A DNA stretch of 64,000 nucleotides from Paenibacillus whitsoniae (GCF_003955665.1 NZ_RXHU01000024.1:25291-89290), one strand, 5' to 3'. Counted from the first letter of the stretch, positions 34,509 through 44,083 are shown. Notes: generated from the letters alone by a model not told the origin. Made by a program: numbers and translations.

Positions 34509-35735
34509 ATGGAGCACAACCAGAAATCCACGATGGCGCTGCTCGCCCTCGCAGTTAGCGCCTTTGCTATTGGCACAACCGAGTTTATCAGTGTCGGACT
34601 GCTTCCGCTCATCGCTGAAGACCTTCATATAGCCCTCACGACGGCGGGTCTTACCGTCACCTTATACGCCCTTGGGGTCACCTTCGGAGCCCCCGTGCTC
34701 ACGTCGCTGACCTCCACCGTTTCCCGCAAAACGCTGCTGCTCTGGATTATGACGGTGTTCATCATCGGCAACCTGCTCGCCGCGACCGCGGGCAGCGTCG
34801 CGGTGCTGCTCATCGCCCGCATCGTGTCCGCGCTGGCGCACGGCGTGTTCATGTCGATCGGGTCCACGATCGCCGCAGATCTCGTTCCGGAGAACCGCAG
34901 GGCAAGCGCGATAGCGCTCATGTTCTCCGGTTTAACCGTCGCCACCGTCACCGGGGTGCCGCTGGGCACGTACCTCGGCCAGCAGCTCGGCTGGCGGGCC
35001 GCGTTCTTCGCGATCGCCGCCGTCGGCGTGCTGGCGCTGATCGCGAACCTGGTCTTGGTGTCCGCGAAGCTGCGCCGCGGCACCAAGACGAAGCTCGCCG
35101 TGCAGCTGAAGCTGGTCGCCAGCCCGCGGCTGCTGCTCGCTTTGGCCATGACCGCCCTGGGGTATGGCGGGACGTTCGTCGTTTTTACGTACTTGTCTCC
35201 CCTGCTGCATGACATCGCAGGGTTTCAAGAGAGCACCGTTGCGCTCATCCTCCTCGTGTACGGCATTGCCATCGCCATAGGCAACGTCATCGGAGGACGT
35301 GCCGCGAACCACAAGCCGAGCAAAGCGCTGCTCATCATGTTTCTCGCGCAGGCCGTCGTGCTGTTCGTCTTGATGTTCACCGCGCCGTTCAAAGTCGCGG
35401 GCTTAATCACGATTTTTTCGCTCGGATTACTTGCCTTCATGAGCGTGCCCGGCCTGCAAATCTATGTCGTACAGCTAGCCGAGCAATTCGCGCCTGAGGC
35501 CAAGGACGTGGCATCCGCTTTTAACATTGCGGCATTCAATGCCGGCATTGCCATCGGCGCCTCCCTCGGCGGCTTCGTAACCGATCACCTTGGCTTGATT
35601 CACACCACATGGGTCGGCGGCCTCATGGTTCTCGGCGCGGTGGGGCTCACAGCCTGGAGCCGTTCCCTGGAAAAATCCGTATCTGCACAACCGCAGCAAC
35701 AACAAGCCCAACATATAGGAGGAGTTTCCCAATGA
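34509..35735 (+). CDS. MFS efflux transporter, DHA1/AraJ-like
   Basis: 408 residues, 12 membrane helices. SAFAIGTTEFISVGLLPLIAEDL marks the same group as the protein at 18839-20032. The loop motif EHNQKS at the N-terminus and QPQQQQAQHIGG at the C-terminus are cytoplasmic tails. Probable export of a toxic compound released or sensed by the divergent HxlR regulator. Start ATG follows TTAGGAG. Its last codons overlap the aldo-keto reductase start by 4 bp. Confidence 0.92.
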   Translation: MEHNQKSTMALLALAVSAFAIGTTEFISVGLLPLIAEDLHIALTTAGLTVTLYALGVTFGAPVLTSLTSTVSRKTLLLWIMTVFIIGNLLAATAGSVAVLLIARIVSALAHGVFMSIGSTIAADLVPENRRASAIALMFSGLTVATVTGVPLGTYLGQQLGWRAAFFAIAAVGVLALIANLVLVSAKLRRGTKTKLAVQLKLVASPRLLLALAMTALGYGGTFVVFTYLSPLLHDIAGFQESTVALILLVYGIAIAIGNVIGGRAANHKPSKALLIMFLAQAVVLFVLMFTAPFKVAGLITIFSLGLLAFMSVPGLQIYVVQLAEQFAPEAKDVASAFNIAAFNAGIAIGASLGGFVTDHLGLIHTTWVGGLMVLGAVGLTAWSRSLEKSVSAQPQQQQAQHIGGVSQ

Positions 35736-36586
35736 GCAATCACACTATTCAAAACATACAAGATACTGTCGCCCTGCATAACGGCGTTCAGATGCCGCGC
35801 CTGGGGCTTGGCGTTTTTCAAGTCGCCGACGGCCCGGAGGTGGTCGATTCGGTGAAAGCCGCGATCGGTACCGGCTACCGCAGCATTGATACGGCTGCGA
35901 TCTACGGCAATGAAGCGAGCGTAGGTCAAGGGCTGCGCGAAGCCATTACCGAGCACGGCGTGGCACGTGAAGCGCTGTTTGTCACGTCGAAGGTGTGGAA
36001 CGCCGACCTCGGCTATGACGCAACGCTGGCGGCCTACGAGGCCAGCTTGCAGAAGCTCGGTCTGGCACAGCTCGACCTGTACCTGATCCACTGGCCGGTC
36101 GAGGGCAAATACAGTGAAGCGTGGCGCGCACTGGAGGATCTGTATCTCGCTGGTCGTGTCCGTGCTATCGGCGTCAGCAACTTCCACGTCCACCATCTCG
36201 AGACACTGATGCAGACCGCCCGCATCAAACCGATGGTGAACCAGGTCGAGCTGCACCCGTTGCTCGCGCAGCAGGAGCTGGACGCGTACTGCCGCGAGCA
36301 CGGTATCCAGCTCGAAGCGTGGTCGCCGCTCATGCAGGGACAGCTGCTGGAGCATCCGGTAATACAGGCGATCGGCGCGCGCCACGGCAAATCGGTGGCG
36401 CAGGTCATTCTGCGCTGGGATCTGCAGCGCGGCATCGTGACGATTCCGAAATCGACGAAACCCCACCGCATTCAAGAGAATGCGTCCCTGTTCGATTTCG
36501 AGCTTTCGGCCGCGGAGATGCAGGCTATCGACGCCTTGAACGAGAACCGGCGCGTCGGCCCGGACCCGGACAATTTTGACTTTTAA
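35732..36586 (+). CDS. Aldo/keto reductase (AKR5-like)
   Basis: 284 residues, NADPH-dependent TIM-barrel enzyme. The catalytic tetrad is visible: D53 and Y58 in SIDTAAIYGNE, K87 in VTSKVWN, H120 in YLIHWP. The NADPH phosphate contact is IPKSTKPHRIQEN. Resembles 2,5-diketo-gluconate reductases and YvgN-type glyoxal/methylglyoxal reductases. ATG overlaps the MFS stop (ATGA) and follows GGAGG, so it is cotranslated with the exporter. Reduction of reactive aldehydes is the likely role. Confidence 0.92.
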   Translation: MSNHTIQNIQDTVALHNGVQMPRLGLGVFQVADGPEVVDSVKAAIGTGYRSIDTAAIYGNEASVGQGLREAITEHGVAREALFVTSKVWNADLGYDATLAAYEASLQKLGLAQLDLYLIHWPVEGKYSEAWRALEDLYLAGRVRAIGVSNFHVHHLETLMQTARIKPMVNQVELHPLLAQQELDAYCREHGIQLEAWSPLMQGQLLEHPVIQAIGARHGKSVAQVILRWDLQRGIVTIPKSTKPHRIQENASLFDFELSAAEMQAIDALNENRRVGPDPDNFDF

Positions 36587-36668
36587 AGCTGCGGGCATGC
36601 AGTGAATAATTTCCAGCGGGATGGCAGAAAGTACATCTATCCAATACAGGGAGGATGTACCACGAGCC

Positions 36669-38255
36669 ATGGACAATAAGGAAACCACCACGGGCAATGA
36701 ACCCGCATCAATGACGCTGACGAACCGCCAGGGCCACCCCATTTCCGATAATCACAACATCCGAACGGTCGGCAATCGCGGCCCTTCGACGCTCGAGAAT
36801 TACCATTATATCGAGAAAATTTCGCATTTTGACCGGGAGCGCGTGCCGGAGCGTGTCGTGCATGCCCGCGGGGCGGGGGCGCATGGCTATTTCGAGGCGT
36901 ATGGCAAGGTCGGAGACGAGCCGGTAAGCAAGTACATCCGCGCCAAGCTGTTTCAGGAGGCAGGCAAGCGGACGCCGGTGTTTGTTCGATTTTCGACAGT
37001 GGTGCACGGCACCTATTCGCCGGAAACATTCCGCGACCCGCGCGGATTTGCTACAAAGTTTTATACGGAAGACGGCAACTGGGATTTGGTCGGGAATAAT
37101 TTGAAAATCTTTTTCATCCGCGATCCGTTGAAATTCCCCGACATGGTGCATGCGTTCAAACCGGACCCTGTGACGAATCTCCAGAACCCCGAGCGCATGT
37201 TTGATTTCGTGTCCAATTCGCCGGAGGCGACGCATATGATTACGTTCGTCTTCTCGCCGTGGGGCATTCCCGCCAACTATCGGCAGATGCAGGGCTCCGG
37301 GGTGAATACGTATAAATGGGTCAATCAAGACGGCGAGGCGGTGCTGGTGAAGTACCATTGGGAGCCGGTGAAGCAGGGGATCAAGAATCTGACGCAAGCC
37401 GAAGCGGAAGCCATCCAGGCGAAAAATGTCAACCACGCAACGCAGGACCTATACGAAGCGATTGAGCGCGGCGACTATCCCGAGTGGGAGCTATGTGTGC
37501 AGATTTTGAGCGATGACGAGCACCCGGAGCTCGACTTCGACCCGCTGGACCCGACGAAGCTGTGGGATCATGAGAAGTTTCCATTTTTGAAGGTAGGCAA
37601 AATGGTGCTGGACCGCAATCCGGCGAATTATTTTGCCGAGGTCGAGCAAGTGGCCTTCGGCACCGGCGTCCTCGTGGACGGGCTCGACTTCTCCGACGAC
37701 AAGCTGCTGCAAGGCCGGACGTTCTCGTACTCCGATACCCAGCGATACCGCGTGGGTACGAATTATTTGCAGCTGCCCATCAATGCACCAAAGTCGCCGG
37801 TGGCGACGAATCAGCGGGATGGGCAGATGGCGTACATGGTGGATCAGGGCGCACGCCAGAATCCCCATGTGAACTACGAGCCGTCGTCGCTCGGCGGCTT
37901 GCAGGAAGCCATGCCATCCGGCAAGGAGCATCAGCCGATGTACCATGATAAGTTAGTGCGGGAGAAGATCAGCCGCACGAATGATTTTGGGCAGGCGGGC
38001 GAGACGTACCGCAAGTTCGAGGATTGGGAGCGCGATGAACTGATTGCGAATCTGGTTGACGCGCTCAAGATCTGTGCGCCGGTCATCCAGGAGAAGATGA
38101 TCTCGTATTTTACGCAGGCGGATGCCGATTATGGCCGCCGCGTGAAGGAAGGCTTGGCGCAAGCCAAGGTGGATCAGGCGCACCTCGGCTCCGCCGAGGA
38201 AAAAGCCGGCGCGGCGATTGCAGCCGGCGCCGGGCAGAAGACGGACGGATATTGA
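36669..38255 (+). CDS. Haem catalase (KatA/KatX type)
   Basis: About 528 residues, full-length small-subunit type. The distal His is H65 in [12 protein letters not shown], the Asn lies in [11 protein letters not shown] (about 138), and the proximal haem Tyr is in [13 protein letters not shown] (about 320). Breaks down hydrogen peroxide. Ends in an Ala/Gly-rich tail. Start is uncertain: ATG at 36669 is 14 bp after GGGAGG, while an in-frame ATG at 36621 has only a weak site. No PerR box was recognised in the short gap after the aldo-keto reductase gene. Confidence 0.93.
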   Translation: MDNKETTTGNEPASMTLTNRQGHPISDNHNIRTVGNRGPSTLENYHYIEKISHFDRERVPERVVHARGAGAHGYFEAYGKVGDEPVSKYIRAKLFQEAGKRTPVFVRFSTVVHGTYSPETFRDPRGFATKFYTEDGNWDLVGNNLKIFFIRDPLKFPDMVHAFKPDPVTNLQNPERMFDFVSNSPEATHMITFVFSPWGIPANYRQMQGSGVNTYKWVNQDGEAVLVKYHWEPVKQGIKNLTQAEAEAIQAKNVNHATQDLYEAIERGDYPEWELCVQILSDDEHPELDFDPLDPTKLWDHEKFPFLKVGKMVLDRNPANYFAEVEQVAFGTGVLVDGLDFSDDKLLQGRTFSYSDTQRYRVGTNYLQLPINAPKSPVATNQRDGQMAYMVDQGARQNPHVNYEPSSLGGLQEAMPSGKEHQPMYHDKLVREKISRTNDFGQAGETYRKFEDWERDELIANLVDALKICAPVIQEKMISYFTQADADYGRRVKEGLAQAKVDQAHLGSAEEKAGAAIAAGAGQKTDGY

Positions 38256-38275
38256 TCGGTCCGTCCTGTTCGATC

Positions 38276-38305
38276 AACCCTCCCGGAATGGTTCGGGAGG
38301 GTTTT
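38276..38305 (+). terminator. Terminator of the catalase gene
   Basis: AACCCTCCCG and CGGGAGGGTT form a perfect 10-bp stem with an 8-base loop, followed by TT. A further stem, GGACGG..CCGTCC, overlaps the stop codon. Confidence 0.9.
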
Positions 38306-38378
38306 CTGCTGCCCTGCGGCGGCGCGGCGGGCTGCATAGGGCTGCGGGCAGTAGGCAGTGGGTAGTGGCGCGGCGGGA

Positions 38379-38573
38379 ACCTGTATTTTGTACAGGTAAT
38401 TGCAGGGTCAGGCGATCTTATTGCCCATTTACCTGCAAAATGTACATGTAAAATCGCCCACATCGGCCGAAAACGAGGTAAAATCCACTATTCCGCTAAA
38501 ATTACATGCAGGTTTTACAGGTAATCGTTGATTTTTCCTGAATTTGAGCAAAAAACCTGTAGTTTATGCAGGT
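38379..38573. repeat. Four-unit intergenic repeat element, family D
   Basis: Units: ACCTGTATTTTGTACAGGT (38379-38397), ACCTGCAAAATGTACATGT (38431-38449), reversed ACATGCAGGTTTTACAGGT (38504-38522) and ACCTGTAGTTTATGCAGGT (38555-38573). Centre pitches are 52, 73 and 51 bp, as in family C. The spacer before unit 4 reads CCTGAATTTGAGCAAAA, shared with other families. It lies in the 595-bp gap between catalase and the GNAT gene; 38574-38777 shows nothing else. Confidence 0.85.
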
Positions 38574-38777
38574 AGTTGGTGCTGTTCGGGGGCTGCTACG
38601 CTTGGGAGGCTAGTTCAGGCACGGCTGGCTCGGTACGGGGATGATTCGGGCGTCGCTGGTCGGGCCGGGCTGGCTCGCATGTTTTTTACACGAAAGCCTG
38701 ATTCGCTTGCCTGCGGCTCGCCCTCGGCCATGAATCTGCAGGGCTGAACTACATTTCTCCCTATCTTTAAGCTGGCA

Positions 38778-38792
38778 TTAAGATTATCTTAA
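38778..38792. promoter_or_regulatory. Perfect inverted repeat before the GNAT gene
   Basis: TTAAGAT-T-ATCTTAA is a perfect 7-1-7 palindrome. TAGAAT follows 19 bp later as a possible -10. It may be an operator; the binding protein is unknown. Confidence 0.4.
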
Positions 38793-38850
38793 CGATTTTC
38801 CGCTAGAATAGAAATCATCTACTATTCTTATGTAAAGGCAGGTGACGCCG

Positions 38851-39426
38851 ATGTCGGTCTCGACGCTGTTTTCTTCCTTCCCTGTGCTGTATACCAAACG
38901 GTTGATGCTGCGACAGATGGAGGCATCGGATGCAGAAGAAATTTTCACCTACTATCGCAATCCTCATGTGACGGAGCATCTGGACTGGCATGGTCCCGCT
39001 TCCGTTGAAAGCACGCGCGAGCTGATTGCCGCCTGGAATCAAGCTTATGCCGACCGGCGCATTATCCCTTGGGGCATTTCGCTGGGGGCCGCCAGCCGGT
39101 CGAACATTCTGGGCACGATTCTGCTGATGCCGACGCGCGGGGTTTTTGACGATACGCCGCAGTATCCGCTGACTGTCGGCTATGATCTGAACGCCGAGTA
39201 CTGGAACAAAGGCATCATGTCCGAAGCGCTGCAAGCCGTCATCGGCTTCTCTCGCGAGCATCTCGGGCCGCGACGCATTCAAGCGGAGGTGTATCCCGAG
39301 AATAAGTCCTCACTCAAGCTGCTGAAGAAACTCGGCTTTGAAGAGGAAGGCCTCCTTCGGCAATATATGATGCATGAAGTGACCAAGCAATTGCTCGATG
39401 TCGTCATGCTAGCTTTGCTTTTTTGA
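38851..39426 (+). CDS. GNAT-family N-acetyltransferase (RimJ/RimL-like)
   Basis: 191 residues. LYTKRLMLRQMEASDAEEIF is the RimJ-like start; the acetyl-CoA loop region is YDLNAEYWNKGIMSEALQAVI, and VYPENKSSLKLLKKLGFEEEGLLR follows. Acetylates an amino group of a protein or small molecule. ATG at 38851 is 6 bp after AGGTG; the upstream GTG at 38842 overlaps that site. Stands alone between a repeat element and a bidirectional terminator. Confidence 0.9.
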   Translation: MSVSTLFSSFPVLYTKRLMLRQMEASDAEEIFTYYRNPHVTEHLDWHGPASVESTRELIAAWNQAYADRRIIPWGISLGAASRSNILGTILLMPTRGVFDDTPQYPLTVGYDLNAEYWNKGIMSEALQAVIGFSREHLGPRRIQAEVYPENKSSLKLLKKLGFEEEGLLRQYMMHEVTKQLLDVVMLALLF

Positions 39427-39448
39427 CAGACGTCGCACCACTCGCACG

Positions 39449-39496
39449 AAAAAGAACCTCAGCTTCCACGTAATCGTGGAGGATGAGGTTCTTTTT
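39449..39496. terminator. Bidirectional terminator
   Basis: AAAAAGAACCTCA and TGAGGTTCTTTTT enclose CCACG-TAAT-CGTGG. It lies between convergent genes. Confidence 0.93.
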
Positions 39497-39507
39497 CATG
39501 ATAAGCG

Positions 39508-40518
39508 CTATATCTTCTCTATCGCTTCTTGCACGGCACGAATGACCCGATCGCACCATGCATCGAATTCCGGATCTTCCACCTGCAGCTCGGGATGGGC
39601 CAAAATGTTGGCCACCGTTCCCTTAATCCCCTGATCGAAGCGCGTCGTCGCTACATAATCCGGCACCAACCGTTTCAGCTTCGCGTTGTCGAACACGACG
39701 GAATTGGCCTTGTCGCCGAGCAATCCGCCGCGGAAGTCATACGTGCTGCCGGCGGCCAACAGTTCCGATGCCACGTGCACCGCCTGCAGCTTCACACCGA
39801 GCGCATCCGCAATCGCCTCATAAATCTGGTTCCACGTCACTGTCTCGTCCGATGTAATTTGAACCGCTTCGCCAATCGCATGAGCATTGCCCATCAGCCC
39901 GATGAACCCTTTCGCAAAATCCCGATGATGCGTCATCGTCCAAAGCGATGTGCCGTCGCCGTGAATGATGACCGGCTTGCCTTCAAGCATGCGCTTCGCC
40001 ACTTGCCAGCTGCCTTTGCGGCCATGGACGCCCAGCGGAATCGACCGCTCATCGTAGGTGTGGCTCGGCCTGACAATCGTGATCGGGAAGCCCTCTTCCC
40101 GGTACATCTTGATCAGGTATTCCTCGCAGGCGATTTTATTTCGGGAGTATGCCCAGTACGGGTTGGACAGCGGCGTCCCCTCCGTGATCCGGTAGTCGGA
40201 AAGCGGTGTCTGATACGCCGAAGCGGAGCTAATGAAGATAAACTGCTTCGTCTTCCCCTTGAACAGCCGATAATCCCGCTCCAACTGCAACGGCTCGAAC
40301 GCGATAAAATCCGCCACAACGTCGAACGTCAAATCCTTGATCAGCATCGCGATATGAGCCTCATCCTGGATGTCGCCCTGCAGCAGCTTCACGCCTTCGG
40401 GCAGTGCGTTGGTCCGAATCCCTCTATTGATCAAATATAGCTCGCACCCGTCTGCCGCCAGCTGCTTCGTAATGGCCGAACTGATCGTACCGGTACCGCC
40501 GATGAATAATGCTCTCAA
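39508..40518 (-). CDS. NAD-dependent epimerase/dehydratase (extended SDR)
   Basis: 336 residues. The Rossmann loop is FIGGTGTISSAI (5-16); the catalytic Ser region is FISSASAYQT, and YWAYSRNK holds the YxxxK pair. Resembles bacterial homologues of the chloroplast CSP41/nucleotide-sugar epimerase group. The start codon is TTG, 10 bp after GGAGG; no ATG is better placed. Acts on an unknown sugar nucleotide or related substrate in the cytoplasm. Confidence 0.88.
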   Translation of the reverse strand: MRALFIGGTGTISSAITKQLAADGCELYLINRGIRTNALPEGVKLLQGDIQDEAHIAMLIKDLTFDVVADFIAFEPLQLERDYRLFKGKTKQFIFISSASAYQTPLSDYRITEGTPLSNPYWAYSRNKIACEEYLIKMYREEGFPITIVRPSHTYDERSIPLGVHGRKGSWQVAKRMLEGKPVIIHGDGTSLWTMTHHRDFAKGFIGLMGNAHAIGEAVQITSDETVTWNQIYEAIADALGVKLQAVHVASELLAAGSTYDFRGGLLGDKANSVVFDNAKLKRLVPDYVATTRFDQGIKGTVANILAHPELQVEDPEFDAWCDRVIRAVQEAIEKI

Positions 40519-40602
40519 CGTGTATTCGCCTCCGTTATCTATAATACATGCTATATTGGTAGGAGTTCGCCGTCAGTACTTCTGATCCTTCAAAAATTGA
40601 AA

Positions 40603-40630
40603 AATAAAGAAGACAGTTCATTGAACTGTC
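40603..40630 (-). terminator. Terminator of the DUF4064 operon
   Basis: GACAGTTCA and TGAACTGTC form a 9-bp stem, followed on the minus strand by TTCTTTATTTTT. Confidence 0.85.
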
Positions 40631-40697
40631 TCCCTTTAAATACATCTGTAACCCAGAAATATGCTCTATACGACAACAAGTTCAGGGCAATAGCCTA

Positions 40698-41051
40698 TTA
40701 ACCAGAGATTTCTACAGTCTTTTTAGGCCTTTTGCCAGCTACCAAGCTGAGAATGCCTCCAACAATTAAAAGTGGGCCAGCTAAAAGGAACCCTGCTGAA
40801 ATCGCAATAAAACCACCAACTCCTGCAAGTAACATCATGATTCCTGCGGCTTTTGGCTTTGCCATGGCCATAGCTCCGCCAATTAATCCTAGTAAGGATA
40901 AAGGAATCGCAGCAAAGCCCAAACCTGTGATTTGTGTCGCGCCCTCCGCCGCGAAAGCGCCGCCAATTCCACCAATAAAGACTACCATGATCGCGCCGAC
41001 AATTCCAAATAATCCACCTAGAATGCCAAGAATAAGAGCTGCTACCTTCAT
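40698..41051 (-). CDS. DUF4064-like membrane protein
   Basis: 117 residues with four hydrophobic helices rich in Gly and Ala (VAALILGILGGLFGIVGAIM, then IPLSLLGLIGGAMAM, AGIMMLLAGVGGF and LLAGPLLIVGGILSLV) and a basic C-terminus GKRPKK. Fits the DUF4064 family, function unknown. Start follows AGGAGGT at 10 bp. It lies 22 bp after the DUF4352 gene, so the two form an operon. Codon use is richer in A and T than in the neighbours. Confidence 0.8.
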   Translation of the reverse strand: MKVAALILGILGGLFGIVGAIMVVFIGGIGGAFAAEGATQITGLGFAAIPLSLLGLIGGAMAMAKPKAAGIMMLLAGVGGFIAISAGFLLAGPLLIVGGILSLVAGKRPKKTVEISG

Positions 41052-41073
41052 GTCTGTTACTACCTCCTATTAT

Positions 41074-41823
41074 CTACTCTTTTGGTTTTAAAATAATATC
41101 TACAGGTTTAGTCGTCTTGAATCCAATACCGCCCCGCACCTGCATCTTATAGTCCGCAATTTGCTGGTCAGTTGGCATATCAAACACAACGAAGCCTTTA
41201 ATCACGATGCCTGGATTAATTTTTTCAAGAAAAAAAGGAGAGTTATTATTCGCATAGATAGCGGCTGTGGGATCTGGATCATACTTCACACCAGCATTTG
41301 AGACCAACTGGAACATAGAACTATCGACCGTTCTTGCCTCCTTATCGTCATTTCTAACTGACACCGGAAATACCCAATAAACCCCTTTAGCTTTTTGACT
41401 AAGAAACTGGTTACCAATGGATGGTTCTGTGCTTGGACTATTAACTAATACCGAGAAACTACCCACCGAAACAGTATCTCCTGTCCTTGGAGCCTTTGCT
41501 TCTTCCGCAGCTTTGGCCTCTGCTTCTTTTTTGGCCTTTTCCTCAGCCTTAGCTTTATCTTCTGCTGCCTTCTCCGCAGCAGCCGCTGCTTTCTGAGCTT
41601 CTTTATCCTCTACCTTTGCAGAAACCGTCTCAGCTTGACCGCTAAGGGGCTCCTTCTCTGATCGAGGCAAGTTCGAAGCGCCAACTACAAAGGCAATAAA
41701 ACTAGCAAGTGCCCAAAGAAATCTTTTTTTAGCTGTACCGTTCTTCTTAATTGCCCCGATGACCCCCATCACCAAGAAGATCAGTGCAGCAAAAAAACCA
41801 ATTAACGATAGTGCAATCCACAT
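41074..41823 (-). CDS. Membrane-anchored DUF4352-like protein with Ala/Glu/Lys coiled-coil linker
   Basis: 249 residues. Two membrane helices at about 1-25 and 33-50, then an Ala/Glu/Lys-rich helical linker (about 75-110, KAEEKAKKEAEAKAAEEAK), then an immunoglobulin-like domain of the DUF4352/telomeric-repeat type (about 115-245: VFPVSVRNDDKEARTVDSSMFQL, VIKGFVVFDMP). The linker would hold the domain away from the membrane, outside the cell. ATG at 41823 is 10 bp after GGGAGG. The gene and its partner are AT-richer than the surroundings, which suggests later acquisition. Confidence 0.8.
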   Translation of the reverse strand: MWIALSLIGFFAALIFLVMGVIGAIKKNGTAKKRFLWALASFIAFVVGASNLPRSEKEPLSGQAETVSAKVEDKEAQKAAAAAEKAAEDKAKAEEKAKKEAEAKAAEEAKAPRTGDTVSVGSFSVLVNSPSTEPSIGNQFLSQKAKGVYWVFPVSVRNDDKEARTVDSSMFQLVSNAGVKYDPDPTAAIYANNNSPFFLEKINPGIVIKGFVVFDMPTDQQIADYKMQVRGGIGFKTTKPVDIILKPKE

Positions 41824-41852
41824 ACAGGAATAACCTCCCAACGTTTTCCAAC

Positions 41853-41917
41853 CCATAGTACTACAATACTACAAAGTCCGTCAATAATCTCCAGGAAAAT
41901 ACAGTTCCATAGTACTA
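41853..41917. promoter_or_regulatory. Direct repeat before the DUF4352 operon
   Basis: CCATAGTACTA occurs at 41853-41863 and 41907-41917, 54 bp apart; each copy holds the palindrome TAGTACTA. Possibly paired sites of one regulator. Confidence 0.45.
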
Positions 41918-41947
41918 TTAAACTAAAAACTATCATCTAGGCTAAAT

Positions 41948-42003
41948 AAAAACCGCCTTTAGTCCCGGAAGCCGCACTTCCGTCAAACTAATAAGCGGTT
42001 TTT
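41948..42003 (-). terminator. Terminator of the DHA2 exporter gene
   Basis: AAAAACCGC and GCGGTTTTT form the outer stem, with CGGAAG..CTTCCG as an inner stem. Confidence 0.8.
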
Positions 42004-42050
42004 CAGATCATACCCTGCATTTTCAACTTATTCGAGTTCCCTGCCCAGTT

Positions 42051-43484
42051 CTACACCGCGCCCCCTCCCGCCCCCACCGGCTTCCGAATCAGAAACGTCA
42101 GCGGAATCGCCAGCACGACCAGCACAGTGCCGATGATGAACACGTCCTGAATGCTGAGCGTTAGCGCGAGCGTGGCGTTATGACCATCCTTCCCGGCCCC
42201 CAGTTCGCTCAAATGCGTTACCGTACGGGATGAAAGCACCGTGCTGAAAATACTGACCGACAGCGCCGCCGTCCCTTGGCGAATCCAGTTCATCAGCGCA
42301 GACGCTTGACCGGACAGCTCGGAAGGCACGGCCGACATGGCCGAGTTCGTCACCGGCATGTTGCTCATCGCGATACCGATGTAGCGGATGGCGATCCACA
42401 GTACGATAAACCACGTTGCCGAGACGAGATCGAGACGGGACAATGCCCACGTGGAGATCCCCATCAGGAGGCATCCGAATAAAATCAGGCGAAACGGGCC
42501 GACTTTATGGTATATTTTACCAACCGCCATCGAGATCAGAGCCATCGCCAACGTGCCCGGCAGCATGACAAGGCCCGTGTGGAGGGTGTTGGCGTTTTGA
42601 ATTTTTTGCATATAGATAGGGATTAAGAAAGTACCTGCGTATAAAGAAATCGTAATCGCGCAGTTTAGAATTAAGCTATACGTATATCTCGCGTTCTGCA
42701 GCAGCGTCATATTCAGCAGCGGGGCCGCTACCCGGCGCGAACGGAGAACAAAATACCCGATGAAAAGCACCCCCACACCCATGAGAGACATCGTTTTCCA
42801 GGACGTCCAGCCCCAATCGTGGCTTTGGGAAAAGGAAATCAATAGCGAGCTGGTGCCTACAATAACGGAGATGAAGCCGACGACTTCAAGCGACAACCCC
42901 TTGCTGAGACGATAAAACGGAATATACCGCTGCGCCGCAAACAACGCCATCAGGCCAATCGGCACGTTCATGAGGAACAGCGCATGCCAACCGTAAGACT
43001 CGGTCAACCAGCCGCCGATCGTCGGCCCAAATGCCGGCGCCAGCATGGCGGAAACGCTCCACAAGCTGATCGCGGAAGCTTGCTTTTCCTTGGGGATGAC
43101 CTGATAAATAATCGTCATCGTGGTCGGCATAATGATGCCGCTGAAAATGCCCTGAATAATCCGAAACACAATCAAGGAGTGGATGTTCCAGGCAAAAATG
43201 CAAAGCAGGGACGCGGCCGTAAATCCGCCTAGCGCATAGACATACAGGCGCTTGTAGCTGAGTCTGTCGCCCAGAAAACCGATAATCGGGGCAATAACCC
43301 CCGTCGCAAGCATAAAGCCGGACATCAGCCACTGAACTGTGTTCAGCGAGGCGCTGAAATCGTCCATGAACACCGGCAGCGCGACGTTGATGCTGGTCGT
43401 ACTGAGGGTGGCCATAAAGTTGCCGAAGAATATCGCGAAAATAATGCTCCAAAATGACACTGACGCGGGCTTTTCCTGAGTCAT
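42051..43484 (-). CDS. DHA2-family multidrug exporter (EmrB/QacA type)
   Basis: 477 residues, 14 predicted helices. INVALPVFMDDFSASLNTVQWL is the typical first loop. FLGDRLSYKRLYVYAL is motif A and PTIGGWLTESYGWHALFLMNVPIG is motif C, specific for drug antiporters. ATG at 43484 is 9 bp after AGGAG; an upstream start at 43508 overlaps that site. Divergent from a MarR regulator, with operators over its promoter. Exports drugs or toxic organics in exchange for protons. Confidence 0.93.
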   Translation of the reverse strand: MTQEKPASVSFWSIIFAIFFGNFMATLSTTSINVALPVFMDDFSASLNTVQWLMSGFMLATGVIAPIIGFLGDRLSYKRLYVYALGGFTAASLLCIFAWNIHSLIVFRIIQGIFSGIIMPTTMTIIYQVIPKEKQASAISLWSVSAMLAPAFGPTIGGWLTESYGWHALFLMNVPIGLMALFAAQRYIPFYRLSKGLSLEVVGFISVIVGTSSLLISFSQSHDWGWTSWKTMSLMGVGVLFIGYFVLRSRRVAAPLLNMTLLQNARYTYSLILNCAITISLYAGTFLIPIYMQKIQNANTLHTGLVMLPGTLAMALISMAVGKIYHKVGPFRLILFGCLLMGISTWALSRLDLVSATWFIVLWIAIRYIGIAMSNMPVTNSAMSAVPSELSGQASALMNWIRQGTAALSVSIFSTVLSSRTVTHLSELGAGKDGHNATLALTLSIQDVFIIGTVLVVLAIPLTFLIRKPVGAGGGAV

Positions 43485-43529
43485 GGGGTTGCTCTCCTTT
43501 TTACGCATGCTGAAGTTCCGTCCAAATCA

Positions 43530-43583
43530 GTTGCAATGGCAACTATTAAAGTTGTATTATACAACGATCTCTGGCATTGTCAA
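43530..43583 (-). promoter_or_regulatory. DHA2 exporter promoter with two MarR-type operators
   Basis: On the minus strand, -35 TTGACA (43578-43583), a 16-bp spacer and -10 TATAAT (43556-43561). GTTGTA-TTA-TACAAC (43551-43565) covers the -10, and a related dyad GTTGC-AATG-GCAAC (43530-43543) lies about 21 bp further on, two helix turns away on the same face. Confidence 0.8.
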
Positions 43584-43666
43584 TAACCACTTGCGCTTCC
43601 AGCCCTGTTATTACACAATATGAGATAGCCCCAGCAAGGCTACATGCAAAATGAGGTGCCCTATCT

Positions 43667-44083
43667 ATGACGCCCGAAGAAATGATTGAATATCAGCTCG
43701 CAATTTTGCTCCGACATGTCACGTCAACTTCGATTCATAAAAAGATCGGCGTACTCGACCGCTCGGCTTATTTGCTGCTCCATCAGATCGGCAAGCAAGG
43801 CTCCGCCAGCGTCAAAGCGCTTGCCGACAGCTCCAAGCTGGACATTTCCACGGTGAGCCGTCAAACCGCCGCTCTGGAGCAGCGTGAATATGTCTACCGC
43901 ATTCCTGACCCGAACGATGGACGCTCCTACTCGCTCAAAATGACGCCCTACGGCGAGGAACAGCTCGCCGAGCATCGGAAAGCCCGCGCAGAGCGCATCA
44001 GCGAGCTGACCGCAACATGGACGCCGGAGGAACGACAGGTGTTTGGTGAACTGCTTACGAAGCTGAACCTGAACTTTTTATAA
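43667..44083 (+). CDS. MarR-family regulator
   Basis: 138 residues. Winged helix domain with SVKALADSSKLDISTVSRQTAALEQREYV and wing DPNDGRSYSLKMTPYGEE. Divergent from the DHA2 exporter gene at 42051; the two dyads over that promoter are its likely targets. Start ATG follows GAGGTG. Confidence 0.9.
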   Translation: MTPEEMIEYQLAILLRHVTSTSIHKKIGVLDRSAYLLLHQIGKQGSASVKALADSSKLDISTVSRQTAALEQREYVYRIPDPNDGRSYSLKMTPYGEEQLAEHRKARAERISELTATWTPEERQVFGELLTKLNLNFL

